Positions 52,408 through 60,743 of a DNA stretch of 64,000 nucleotides are shown piece by piece. The notes beneath the pieces are model-generated. The model was given only the letters and a program-made list of their open reading frames with translations. It was not told the origin of the DNA and made no database searches. A program made the position numbers and the translations under genes. Numbering within the stretch: position 1 is the stretch's first letter; the number at the start of each line of letters is the position of its first letter. Source of the stretch: Streptomyces polyasparticus (lineage in GTDB: Bacteria; Actinomycetota; Actinomycetes; Streptomycetales; Streptomycetaceae); NCBI RefSeq assembly GCF_014493765.1, contig NZ_JACTVJ010000004.1:851110-915109 (forward strand), written 5' to 3'.

Positions 52408-52493
52408 GGGCGGCCACTTTGCCGCGTGCCGCGCGCCACTGTCGACGCCTTTTCCTTCCGCCCGCCGCACCCCAGGCTCTAGGCTCGCGGACC

Positions 52494-53120
52494 ATGGCTG
52501 ACATTGTCCGCGCCACCCGAGCCGATGTGTATGCGCTGGCCGACGTGCTGGCCGACGCCTATGAGGACGATCCGATCTGGGAATGGCTCGTTCCGCGGGA
52601 ACGCGTGCCGAGGCTGCGCAGGTTCTTCCGCGATGTGCTGGCCATGCAGGCCGACCGCGGGCGTCTGTGGACCGACATCGACCGGACCGTGGCCGCGGTC
52701 TGGTGCCCGCCCGGCGAGTGGAAGGTCGGCGTGGGCGACATCGTGCGGAACATTCCCGTGCTCGTACGGACCGGACGCACCCGACTGCCGCTGCTCCTCG
52801 GGATGTTGCAGCACATGGAGAGCAAACATCCCGTCGAGCCCGAGCACTGGTACCTCGAGTTCATCGGCACGCATTCGTCCGCCCGCGGAACAGGCCGGGG
52901 CGCTCTCGTCCTGAGCGCCTTGCTCGAGCAGGCGGACGCGTCGGGGCAGCCGGCGTATCTGGAGTCGAGCAACGAGCGGAATCTGACCTTCTACAAGCGC
53001 CACGGCTTCGCCCTGCGCGAGGAGATGACCTACCGGTCGAGCCCGCCGATGTGGCGGATGTGGCGCGAGGCCACCACCGAAACGCCCGAGAAGCCCGCCA
53101 CCGAAACGCCCGAGAACTAG
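52494..53120 (+). CDS. GNAT family N-acetyltransferase
   Basis: A 208-residue protein. FIGTHSSARGTGRGALVLSA supplies the pyrophosphate-binding R/G-x-x-G-x-G/A loop, and YLESSNERNLTFYKRHGFAL the C-terminal signature. The last 16 residues are two copies of an ATETPEK/N octapeptide encoded by a 24-bp direct repeat. Its TAG and the opposing pirin stop share the palindrome CTAG (53117-53120). Confidence 0.88.
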   Translation: MADIVRATRADVYALADVLADAYEDDPIWEWLVPRERVPRLRRFFRDVLAMQADRGRLWTDIDRTVAAVWCPPGEWKVGVGDIVRNIPVLVRTGRTRLPLLLGMLQHMESKHPVEPEHWYLEFIGTHSSARGTGRGALVLSALLEQADASGQPAYLESSNERNLTFYKRHGFALREEMTYRSSPPMWRMWREATTETPEKPATETPEN

Positions 53121-53776
53121 TCCCCCGCGAACTCCCACACGAGCACCTCGGCCCACCCCCGCAGCGCTTCGAGCTCGAGGCCCTTCGGCCCGGTGAGCCG
53201 CACGGAGTCCCCGGGCCTCAACTCCGTACCGGAGAGGCGGACTTCACCCCGTACGACATGGAGGTACACATACGCGGCGTCCGGTACGGCGGCACGTTCG
53301 GCGGGACGCAGGCGGCGTGCGTGCAGCAGGGCGCCCGCGGCCGGGACCGCATAGGGCGTCGAGTCGGCGATGCCGCGGACGATCTCGTACGAGGGGTCGC
53401 CGCCGGCCGTCGTGGGCGCCAGCCACATCTGGACGAAGACCAGGCAGGACGAGCCGTCGTTGCGCTCGACATGGCGCACGCCGCCGCCCGCGCTGAGCCG
53501 CTGCAGATCGCCGGGCTTCACGAGGGTCTCGTGGCCCGTCGAGTCGCGGTGCGTCAAGGTGCCCTCGACGACCCAGGTGACGATCTCGGTGTGGCTGTGC
53601 GGATGCTCGTCGAAGCCGGCGCCCGGTTCGAGGTGTTCCTCGTTGCAGGCGATGACCGGCCCGAAGCGCAGATTGTCCGGGTCGTAGTGCGGCCCGAAGG
53701 AGAAGGCATGCAGCGATTCGATACCGCTCGCCGGCTCTCCGCCGCGGTACCGATCGCCGGAGCGCCGTACGTCCAT
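53117..53776 (-). CDS. pirin family (bicupin) protein
   Basis: A 219-residue protein. The pirin/YhaK cupin has FDEHPHSHTEIVTWVVEGTL with the metal-binding His residues, HETLVKPGDLQRLSAGGGVR and HVERNDGSS. The second half is a degenerate cupin. Known homologues include quercetinase-like enzymes and redox sensors; role unknown. It is convergent with the GNAT gene and divergent from fasR. Confidence 0.88.
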   Translation of the reverse strand: MDVRRSGDRYRGGEPASGIESLHAFSFGPHYDPDNLRFGPVIACNEEHLEPGAGFDEHPHSHTEIVTWVVEGTLTHRDSTGHETLVKPGDLQRLSAGGGVRHVERNDGSSCLVFVQMWLAPTTAGGDPSYEIVRGIADSTPYAVPAAGALLHARRLRPAERAAVPDAAYVYLHVVRGEVRLSGTELRPGDSVRLTGPKGLELEALRGWAEVLVWEFAGD

Positions 53777-53906
53777 CACGCACCCCACGGTAGTGGGCCG
53801 GGCCGCCCGGTACGTACCCCGTGGCAAGGGTGCGCACCGCCCGCGATGCCGGTGCCCGGTGGACCCGCCACTTAGCCGAGCCGCCCCGATAAGGCAGTCT
53901 TGTCCC

Positions 53907-55136
53907 GTGCCCGAACCCGCAGCGAACCCCAGCCTCGACTCCGGAGCGGCCCCGGCCGGCTCCGGAGCGCGCCCGGCCCATCCGCACGTCGCCACGCTCA
54001 AGCGCCTGGAGAAGTCGTCCGGCAGCCTGGCCGCGCAGGCCATCGCGCGCATGGACGAGACGCTGCCCTGGTACCGGGCGATGCCGCCGGAGAACCGTTC
54101 GTGGATCGGTCTGGTCGCGCAGGCCGGTATCGCCGCGTTCACCGAGTGGTTCCGGCACCCGGACGCCCCGCAGGCGATCTCCACCGACGTGTTCGGCACC
54201 GCGCCGCGCGAGCTGACCCGGGCGATCACTCTGCGTCAGACCGTCGAGATGGTCCGTACGACGATCGAGGTCATGGAGTCCGCGATCGACGAGGTCGCCG
54301 CCCCCGGCGACGAGTCGGTCCTTCGCGAGGCGCTGCTCGTCTACGCGCGGGAGATCGCCTTCGCCACCGCCCAGGTCTACGCCCAGGCCGCGGAGGCCCG
54401 TGGCGCCTGGGACGCGCGGCTCGAATCCCTCGTCGTGAACGCCGTCCTGAGCGGCGAGGCCGACGAGGGCGCCGTGAGCCGGGCCGCCGCGCTCGGCTGG
54501 AACTCCCCCGAGCACGTCTGCGTGGTCCTCGGCACGGCCCCCGACGGCGACAGCGAGCTCACCGTCGAGGCCATCCGCCGGGCCGCGCGGCACGCGAAAC
54601 TGCAGGTCCTGACCGGTGTGCTCGGTGACCGCCTGGTCGTCATCGCAGGTGGCAGCGACAATCCGCTGGCCGTCGCGAAGGCGCTCATCGGCCCGTACGC
54701 GGCCGGGCCCGTGGTCGCCGGCCCCGTGGTCCCCGACCTGCTCGCCGCCACCAGGTCCGCCCAGGCCGCGGCCGCCGGACTCAAGGCGTGTTCCGCCTGG
54801 CAGGACGCCCCGCGGCCCGCGCTCGCGGACGATCTCCTTCCGGAGCGCGCGATCGCCGGAGACCCGGCCGCGCGGGAGCAGTTGGTGGAGGAGATCTACA
54901 GACCGCTGGAGGAGGCGGGCTCCGCGCTCCTGGAGACCTTGAGCGTCTATCTGGAACAGGCGAGCAGTCTCGAGGGAGCCGCCCGGATGCTCTTCGTCCA
55001 CCCCAACACCGTCCGCTACCGGCTCCGACGTGTGACAGACGTCACCGGCTGGTCGCCCTCGGATGTCCGGTCCGCGTTCACGCTGCGTATCGCGCTCATC
55101 CTGGGGCGTCTGGCCGACGGAGATCCGCAGTCCTAG
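53907..55136 (+). CDS. fasR: PucR-type regulator of fatty acid synthesis
   Basis: A 409-residue protein from GTG 53907. The C-terminal PucR helix-turn-helix reads SVYLEQASSLEGAARMLFVH and then PNTVRYRLRRVTDVTGWS. The middle contains a GGDEF-like/CdaR domain, and the N-terminal part is helical. It lies directly before fabD, as FasR does in Streptomyces coelicolor, where it activates the fabDHPF genes. The dyad at 55141-55157, between it and fabD, is the likely binding site. Confidence 0.92.
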   Translation: MPEPAANPSLDSGAAPAGSGARPAHPHVATLKRLEKSSGSLAAQAIARMDETLPWYRAMPPENRSWIGLVAQAGIAAFTEWFRHPDAPQAISTDVFGTAPRELTRAITLRQTVEMVRTTIEVMESAIDEVAAPGDESVLREALLVYAREIAFATAQVYAQAAEARGAWDARLESLVVNAVLSGEADEGAVSRAAALGWNSPEHVCVVLGTAPDGDSELTVEAIRRAARHAKLQVLTGVLGDRLVVIAGGSDNPLAVAKALIGPYAAGPVVAGPVVPDLLAATRSAQAAAAGLKACSAWQDAPRPALADDLLPERAIAGDPAAREQLVEEIYRPLEEAGSALLETLSVYLEQASSLEGAARMLFVHPNTVRYRLRRVTDVTGWSPSDVRSAFTLRIALILGRLADGDPQS

Positions 55137-55140
55137 ACTT

Positions 55141-55157
55141 TTGTCGGGGGTCGACAA
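55141..55157. promoter_or_regulatory. candidate FasR operator in the fabD promoter
   Basis: TTGTCG-GGGGT-CGACAA: perfect 6-bp arms with a 5-bp spacer, 4 bp after the fasR stop and 69 bp before fabD. Confidence 0.65.
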
Positions 55158-55225
55158 TTCCCCTGACCGTTCTTCGTCCCTGTCCCCACGGGCGGCGCCC
55201 ACCGTCCACAAGAGAGAGTGTGAGA

Positions 55226-56140
55226 GTGCTCGTACTCGTCGCTCCCGGCCAAGGCGCTCAGACGCCCGGCTTCCTGACTCCCTGGCTCGACCTCCCCGGT
55301 GCCGCTGACAAGCTCGCCGTGTGGTCCGACGCCATCGGACTCGACCTTGCCCACTACGGCACGCAGGCCGACGCGGACGCGATCCGCGACACGGCCGTGG
55401 CGCAGCCGCTGCTCGTCGCGGCCGGACTGCTTTCCGCCGCCGCGCTCGGCGAGGTCGCCCCGGGTGCCGTCGCAGGTCACAGCGTCGGCGAGTTCACCGC
55501 CGCCGCCTTCGCGGGTGTCCTCGACGACACCGCCGCCCTTCGACTCGTCCGCAAGCGGGGTCTGGCCATGGCCGACGCCGCCGCGATCACGCGGACCGGC
55601 ATGGCCGCGCTGCTCGGCGGCGACCCGGAGATCGTGGTCCCGCACCTGGAGAAGCTCGGTCTGACCCCGGCCAATGTCAACGGCGCGGGCCAGATCGTCG
55701 CCGCAGGCACCCTGGAGCAGATCGAGGCCCTGCAGGCCGACAAGCCCGAGGGCACCCGCCGGGTCGTCCCGCTGCAGGTCGCCGGCGCGTTCCACACGCA
55801 CCACATGGCGCCCGCGGTCGAGACCCTGCGCAAGGCCGCCGAGGAGCTCTCCCCGGCCGACCCGACGGTCACGTACGTCTCCAACAAGGACGGCAAGTCC
55901 GTCGCCTCCGGCGCCGAGGTCATCTCGCGTCTGGTCGGCCAGGTCGCCAACCCCGTCCGCTGGGACCTGTGCATGGAGACCTTCCAGGAGCTCGGCGCGA
56001 CGGCGCTCATCGAGGTGTGCCCGGGCGGCACCCTCACCGGCATCGCCAAGCGCGCGCTGCCGGGCGTCAAGACCCTGGCCCTGAAGACCCCCGACGACCT
56101 CGACGCTGCTCGCGAGCTCATCGCAGAGCACGCTGCCTGA
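55226..56140 (+). CDS. fabD: malonyl-CoA:ACP transacylase
   Basis: 304 residues. Start GTG 55226 chosen because GAGAGAG lies seven bases upstream and the protein then begins VLVLVAPGQGAQTPGF; GTG 55220 is in frame but too close. Nucleophile Ser 86 in AGHSVGEF, oxyanion GQGAQ, active-site His in VAGAFHTHHM. It loads malonate onto AcpP for type II fatty acid synthesis. It is 17 bp upstream of fabH. Confidence 0.96.
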   Translation: MLVLVAPGQGAQTPGFLTPWLDLPGAADKLAVWSDAIGLDLAHYGTQADADAIRDTAVAQPLLVAAGLLSAAALGEVAPGAVAGHSVGEFTAAAFAGVLDDTAALRLVRKRGLAMADAAAITRTGMAALLGGDPEIVVPHLEKLGLTPANVNGAGQIVAAGTLEQIEALQADKPEGTRRVVPLQVAGAFHTHHMAPAVETLRKAAEELSPADPTVTYVSNKDGKSVASGAEVISRLVGQVANPVRWDLCMETFQELGATALIEVCPGGTLTGIAKRALPGVKTLALKTPDDLDAARELIAEHAA

Positions 56141-56157
56141 CGAAGGAGCTCAAGAGC

Positions 56158-57159
56158 ATGTCGAAGATCAAGCCGAGCAAGGGCGCGCCGTACGCCAGGA
56201 TCATGGGCGTCGGCGGCTACCGGCCCACGCGGGTCGTGCCCAACGAGGTGATCCTCGAGACGATCGACTCGTCCGACGAGTGGATCCGCTCCCGCTCCGG
56301 CATCGCCACCCGGCACTGGGCGAACGACCAGGAGACCGTGGCCGCGATGTCCATCGAGGCCTCCGGCAAGGCGATCGCCGACGCCGGGCTCACCGCCGAC
56401 AAGATCGGCGCCGTGATCGTCTCGACCGTCTCGCACTTCAAGCAGACCCCCGCCGTCGCGACCGAGATCGCCGACAAGCTGGGCACGCAGAAGGCCGCCG
56501 CCTTCGACATCTCGGCCGGCTGCGCGGGCTTCGGCTACGCGCTCACGCTCGCCAAGGGCATGGTCGTGGAAGGCAGTTCGGAGTACGTCCTGGTCATCGG
56601 CGTCGAGCGCCTGAGCGACCTGACCGACCTGGAGGACCGCGCGACGGCCTTCCTGTTCGGCGACGGCGCGGGCGCGGTCGTCGTGGGCCCCTCCGACGAG
56701 CCGCACATCGGCCCGACGGTCTGGGGCTCGGAGGGCGACAAGTCCGAGACGATCAAGCAGACCGTCCCGTGGACGGACTACCGCGACAGCTCGGTCGACA
56801 AGTTCCCTGCGATCACGCAGGAGGGCCAGGCGGTGTTCCGCTGGGCCGTGTTCGAGATGGCGAAGGTCGCCCAGCAGGCGCTGGACGCGGCCGGAATCAG
56901 CGCGGACGACCTGGATGTCTTCATCCCGCACCAGGCCAACATGCGGATCATCGACTCGATGGTGAAGACTTTGAAGCTGCCGGAGCATGTCACGGTCGCC
57001 CGTGACATCGAGACCACCGGCAACACCTCGGCCGCCTCGATCCCGCTCGCGATGGAGCGGCTCCTGGCGACCGGGGAAGCCAAGAGCGGCGACACCGCGC
57101 TCGTCATCGGCTTCGGGGCGGGTCTCGTCTACGCAGCCTCCGTCGTTACCCTCCCCTAG
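56158..57159 (+). CDS. fabH: 3-oxoacyl-ACP synthase III
   Basis: A 333-residue protein. The catalytic triad is Cys 122 (ISAGCAGFGY), His (FIPHQANMRI) and Asn (TGNTSAASIP). It starts fatty acid synthesis by condensing acyl-CoA with malonyl-AcpP; Streptomyces enzymes accept branched starters. ATG 56158 has GAAGGAG nine bases upstream. It has a 15-residue N-terminal extension relative to E. coli FabH. Confidence 0.96.
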   Translation: MSKIKPSKGAPYARIMGVGGYRPTRVVPNEVILETIDSSDEWIRSRSGIATRHWANDQETVAAMSIEASGKAIADAGLTADKIGAVIVSTVSHFKQTPAVATEIADKLGTQKAAAFDISAGCAGFGYALTLAKGMVVEGSSEYVLVIGVERLSDLTDLEDRATAFLFGDGAGAVVVGPSDEPHIGPTVWGSEGDKSETIKQTVPWTDYRDSSVDKFPAITQEGQAVFRWAVFEMAKVAQQALDAAGISADDLDVFIPHQANMRIIDSMVKTLKLPEHVTVARDIETTGNTSAASIPLAMERLLATGEAKSGDTALVIGFGAGLVYAASVVTLP

Positions 57160-57226
57160 GCACCCTGCACGGACCATTCCGTACGGGACCCTGCCACCTC
57201 ACTGATACACAAGAAGGAGCGCCAAC

Positions 57227-57475
57227 ATGGCCGCCACTCAGGAAGAGATCGTCGCCGGTCTCGCCGAGATCGTGAACGAGATCGCCGGTATCCCGGTCGA
57301 GGACGTCCAGCTGGACAAGTCCTTCACCGATGACCTGGACGTCGACTCGCTGTCCATGGTCGAGGTCGTCGTCGCCGCCGAAGAGCGCTTCGACGTCAAG
57401 ATCCCGGACGACGACGTCAAGAACCTGAAGACCGTCGGCGACGCCGCGGACTACATCCTGAAGCACCAGGACTGA
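57227..57475 (+). CDS. acpP: acyl carrier protein
   Basis: An 82-residue acidic protein with the phosphopantetheine site Ser 41 in DDLDVDSLSMVEVV. Upstream AAGAAGGAG gives strong translation, as expected for an abundant carrier. It serves FabD, FabH and FabF in the same operon. The 124-bp gap to fabF is G/C hairpin-rich (GGGCCGCCC / GGGCCGGC) and may lower read-through so that AcpP exceeds FabF. Confidence 0.97.
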   Translation: MAATQEEIVAGLAEIVNEIAGIPVEDVQLDKSFTDDLDVDSLSMVEVVVAAEERFDVKIPDDDVKNLKTVGDAADYILKHQD

Positions 57476-57599
57476 TCACCGTCCTGTCGCATGGCCCCGG
57501 GTCGGCCCGCAAGGGCCGCCCGTAAGGGCCGGCTGACTGCCGCCTCCCGGCGGTGGCGCCGTTGATTCACGACCCTCTACACGTGGAGAAAGAATTCCT

Positions 57600-58871
57600 G
57601 TGAGCTCGACCAATCGCACCGTGGTCGTCACCGGTATCGGCGCAACCACACCGCTGGGTGGCGACGCAGCATCGACCTGGGAAGGCCTCGTCGCGGGCCG
57701 CTCGGGCGTCAAGCCCCTGGAGGGCGAACGTTTCGCCGAACTGCCGGTCCGTATCGCCGCGCCCGCCGCGGTCGACCCGGGCGAGGTCCTGCCCCGCCCG
57801 CTCGCCCGCAAGCTGGACCGCTCGGCGCAGTTCGCGCTGATCGCGGCCAAGGAGGCCTGGGCGGACGCCGGTTACGAGGGCAAGGCAGGCGAGGACTCCA
57901 AGATCGCTCCCGAGCGTCTCGGCGCGGTCATCGCGTCCGGCATCGGCGGCGTCACCACGCTGCTCGACCAGTACGACGTGCTCAAGGAGAAGGGTGTACG
58001 CCGGGTCTCCCCGCACACCGTTCCCATGCTCATGCCCAACGGCCCCTCCGCCAACGTCGGTCTGGAGGTGGGCGCCCAGGCGGGCGTGCACACCCCGGTC
58101 TCGGCCTGTGCGTCAGGCGCCGAGGCGATCGGCTACGCCGTCGAGATGATCCGTACCGGCCGCGCCGATGTCGTGATCGCGGGCGGCACCGAGGCCGCGA
58201 TCCACCCGCTGCCGATCGCCGCCTTCGCCAACATGATGGCGATGTCCAAGAACAACGAGGAGCCCACGAAGGCCTCGCGCCCGTACGACAAGGGCCGTGA
58301 CGGCTTCGTGCTCGGCGAGGGCGCGGGTGTCGTCGTCCTCGAGTCCGAGGAGCACGCGAAGGCGCGCGGCGCGCGGGTCTACTGCGAGGTGCTCGGCCAG
58401 GGTCTGTCCGCCGACTCGCACCACATCGCGCAGCCCGAGCCGACGGGGCGCGGTGTCGCCGCGGCCGTGCAGAACCTGCTGGACTCCACGGACCTCAAGC
58501 CGGCCGAGCTCGTGCACCTCAACGCGCACGCGACCTCGACGCCGCAGGGTGACATCGCGGAGATCAAGGCGCTGCGCAAGGTGCTCGGTGCGGACCTCGA
58601 CCATGTCGCGATCTCCGGTACGAAGTCGATGACCGGGCATCTGCTCGGTGGTGCCGGCGGTATCGAGACCGTCGCGACCGTGCTCGCGCTGCACCACCGG
58701 CTGGCTCCGCCGACCATCAATGTCGAGGACCTCGACGAGGACATCGCGGCGGATGGGGCGGACATCGTGCGCGGGGAGGCTCGTGCGCTGCCCGAGGGGA
58801 CGATCGCCGCGATCAACAACTCGTTCGGGTTCGGTGGCCACAATGTGGTTCTGGCGTTCCGGACTGTCTGA
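57600..58871 (+). CDS. fabF: 3-oxoacyl-ACP synthase II
   Basis: A 423-residue protein starting at GTG 57600 after GTGGAGAAAG. The catalytic Cys 170 is in PVSACASGAEAI, with histidines in NAHATSTPQGD and KSMTGHLLGGAGG, and the gate NNSFGFGGHNVVL near the end. It elongates acyl-AcpP by condensation with malonyl-AcpP. Last gene of the fab operon before a strong terminator. Confidence 0.96.
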   Translation: MSSTNRTVVVTGIGATTPLGGDAASTWEGLVAGRSGVKPLEGERFAELPVRIAAPAAVDPGEVLPRPLARKLDRSAQFALIAAKEAWADAGYEGKAGEDSKIAPERLGAVIASGIGGVTTLLDQYDVLKEKGVRRVSPHTVPMLMPNGPSANVGLEVGAQAGVHTPVSACASGAEAIGYAVEMIRTGRADVVIAGGTEAAIHPLPIAAFANMMAMSKNNEEPTKASRPYDKGRDGFVLGEGAGVVVLESEEHAKARGARVYCEVLGQGLSADSHHIAQPEPTGRGVAAAVQNLLDSTDLKPAELVHLNAHATSTPQGDIAEIKALRKVLGADLDHVAISGTKSMTGHLLGGAGGIETVATVLALHHRLAPPTINVEDLDEDIAADGADIVRGEARALPEGTIAAINNSFGFGGHNVVLAFRTV

Positions 58872-58889
58872 CGCCGCTCAGTTCGTACG

Positions 58890-58926
58890 AAGGGGCCCAC
58901 CCTGGGTTTTCCAGGGTGGGCCCCTT
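58890..58926. terminator. fab operon terminator
   Basis: A sixteen-base perfect stem (58890-58905 and 58911-58926) around GTTTT, 18 bp after fabF and 18 bp before the stop of the convergent DUF3145 gene; probably works both ways. Confidence 0.93.
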
Positions 58927-58944
58927 CATGTGTACGAGGTACAG

Positions 58945-59439
58945 CTAGACGACTTGGTGGAGCCACCTCACGGGTGCGCCTTCGCCTGCGTACCGGAAAG
59001 GTTCGAGTTCGTCGTCCCAGGGTTTGCCCAGGAGCTTCGAGAGTTCCGCCGCCAGGTCGGACTCGCCGCCCTGCGACCGCGTCAGGGCCGCGCGCAGGCG
59101 GTCCTCCGGGATCAGGATGTCGCCGTGGATGCCCGTGACCGCGTGGAAGATGCCGAGGTCGGGAGTCGAGCTGTAGCGCTCGCCCTCCGCCGTGGCGCAC
59201 GGCTCTGCCGTCACCTCGAAGCGGAGCTGCTGCCAGCCGCGCAGCGCCGAGGCGAGCTTGGAGCCGGTGCCGGCCTCGCCCTGCCAGGAGAACTCCGCAC
59301 GCCAAGTCCCGGGCGCGGCGGGCTGCCTGATCCAGTCGAGCGTCACGCGTCCGCCGAGAACACCCGCGACCGCCCACTCGACATGCGGGCACAGCGCGCG
59401 CGGTGCGGAGTGCACGTACAGGACTCCACGTGTCGTCAC
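58945..59439 (-). CDS. DUF3145 family protein
   Basis: A 164-residue protein from GTG 59439. It begins TTRGVLYVHSAPRALCPHVE, the conserved DUF3145 start, and contains LDWIRQPAAPGTWRAEFSW, RFEVTAEP and IHGDILIPEDRLRAAL. Function is not established. It sits next to the fab operon, a neighbourhood conserved in Streptomyces. Confidence 0.9.
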   Translation of the reverse strand: MTTRGVLYVHSAPRALCPHVEWAVAGVLGGRVTLDWIRQPAAPGTWRAEFSWQGEAGTGSKLASALRGWQQLRFEVTAEPCATAEGERYSSTPDLGIFHAVTGIHGDILIPEDRLRAALTRSQGGESDLAAELSKLLGKPWDDELEPFRYAGEGAPVRWLHQVV

Positions 59440-59746
59440 CGGGACCTCCAGGGTGGGGCGAGGGTTGGGGCCTCGCACCTGGCCGGGCAGTTGCCGGGAG
59501 TTTCGCCAAGATTCCCGAGGAAATCCAGGACATCCACGGAATCGATGAAACTCCCCGAAAGGGGACATTTCTGACGTGATGTAATTTACCGGAAGCGGGA
59601 CAGCGCTCCGACTCCGGGTCGACCGCAGCAAAACTACCGTGCGGCGCGGGCCCGAGTGTGACGTACCGTCGGGTCCAGGTCCCGGGAATGGCGGGCATTC
59701 ACCCGGCAGGGCGCCGGTGCACAGGACGGCGAGAGAAGGGACGACC
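59440..59746. promoter_or_regulatory. divergent regulatory region between DUF3145 and SGNH genes
   Basis: This is 307 bp without a gene. It has nine-base arms GGGAGTTTC (59496-59504) and GAAACTCCC (59547-59555), a CCCC-GAAA-GGGG hairpin just after, and an AT-rich GATGTAATTTACC stretch (59576-59590) that is the best promoter candidate for either side. Confidence 0.55.
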
Positions 59747-60661
59747 GTGATCCGGAACTGGTTCCGTGGCCGTACCGCGGCCTCGGCGGCGACCGCCGCC
59801 GTACTCGCGACCGCGCTCCTCGGCTGCGACGCCACGGGCGGCAACTCCCCCGCCCCACAAGGCGCAGCGGCCGCCGACCGGCCCAAGCCCTCCCCCTCAC
59901 CCACTCCCACCTGGGACACAAGCCCGCAGTCGATGGCGGCCGTGGGCGATTCGATCACCCGCGGATTCGACGCCTGCCGGGTGCTCTCCGACTGTCCCGA
60001 GTCCTCCTGGGCCACGGGCACCGATCCTTCGGTGAACAGCCTCGCGGTGCGGCTGCTCGGCAAGGACGCGGCGGCGACGCAGAGTTGGAACTTCGCCCGT
60101 ACGGGGGCACGCATGAGCGCGCTGCCGGAGCAGATGGAGCAAGCGGCCGAGAAGTCACCCGACTTGGTGACGGTCCTCATGGGCGCCAATGACGCCTGTC
60201 GTGGTACGGCCGGGGCGATGACCTCCGTCGCCTCCTTCCGCGCCGACTTCGAGGACGGGATGCGCGCCCTGCGCCGGGAGTTGCCCAAGACCCAGGTGTT
60301 CGTGGCGAGCATCCCGGATCTGTCGCGCCTTTGGTCGCAGGGCAAGGGCAATGCGATGGCCAAGCAGATCTGGAAGCTGGGCATCTGCCAGTCGATGCTG
60401 GCCGAACCGGACGCCATGGACAGCTCGGCCGTCGAGCGGCGTGCGGACGTGCAGTCGCGGGTCGAGGCGTACAACGAGGTGCTCCAGGACGTGTGCGCGA
60501 AGGACGAGCACTGCCGGTACGACGGCGGGTCGGTGTTCGGCTACCGGTTCGGGCAGGGCCAGTTGAGCAAGTGGGACTGGTTCCACCCGAGCAGGAACGG
60601 GCAGGCCCGGCTTGCCGAGCTGGCGTTCACGGCGATCACCGCGGAGAAGACGCCCGCCTAG
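59747..60661 (+). CDS. SGNH/GDSL hydrolase lipoprotein
   Basis: A 304-residue protein from GTG 59747 with GAGAAGGGA upstream. Signal: basic head, alanine-rich core and ATALLGCDA lipobox, then a Pro/Ser linker (RPKPSPSPTPTWDTSP). Hydrolase blocks: MAAVGDSITRGF (nucleophile Ser), TGARM, VLMGANDAC and KWDWFHPSRNGQ (acid and His). Extracytoplasmic esterase anchored by lipid. Confidence 0.92.
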   Translation: MIRNWFRGRTAASAATAAVLATALLGCDATGGNSPAPQGAAAADRPKPSPSPTPTWDTSPQSMAAVGDSITRGFDACRVLSDCPESSWATGTDPSVNSLAVRLLGKDAAATQSWNFARTGARMSALPEQMEQAAEKSPDLVTVLMGANDACRGTAGAMTSVASFRADFEDGMRALRRELPKTQVFVASIPDLSRLWSQGKGNAMAKQIWKLGICQSMLAEPDAMDSSAVERRADVQSRVEAYNEVLQDVCAKDEHCRYDGGSVFGYRFGQGQLSKWDWFHPSRNGQARLAELAFTAITAEKTPA

Positions 60662-60704
60662 CAATCGGTGAAGTCACCCGCCCGGGAAGCGCTACAAGTA
60701 CGAG

Positions 60705-60735
60705 GGGCCCTGCACGCACCGCGCGTGCAGGGCCC
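60705..60735. terminator. bidirectional hairpin between convergent genes
   Basis: Thirteen bases each (60705-60717, 60723-60735) around ACCGC, flanked by TT on one side, 44 bp after the SGNH gene and 9 bp from the stop of the GH3 gene. Confidence 0.92.
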
Positions 60736-60743
60736 TTCGCGTG

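Noticed and set aside
55220-58871. Secondary-metabolite type II polyketide cluster
   Set aside because: Gene order fabD-fabH-acpP-fabF with FasR and no ketosynthase chain-length factor, cyclase or tailoring genes is primary fatty acid synthesis.
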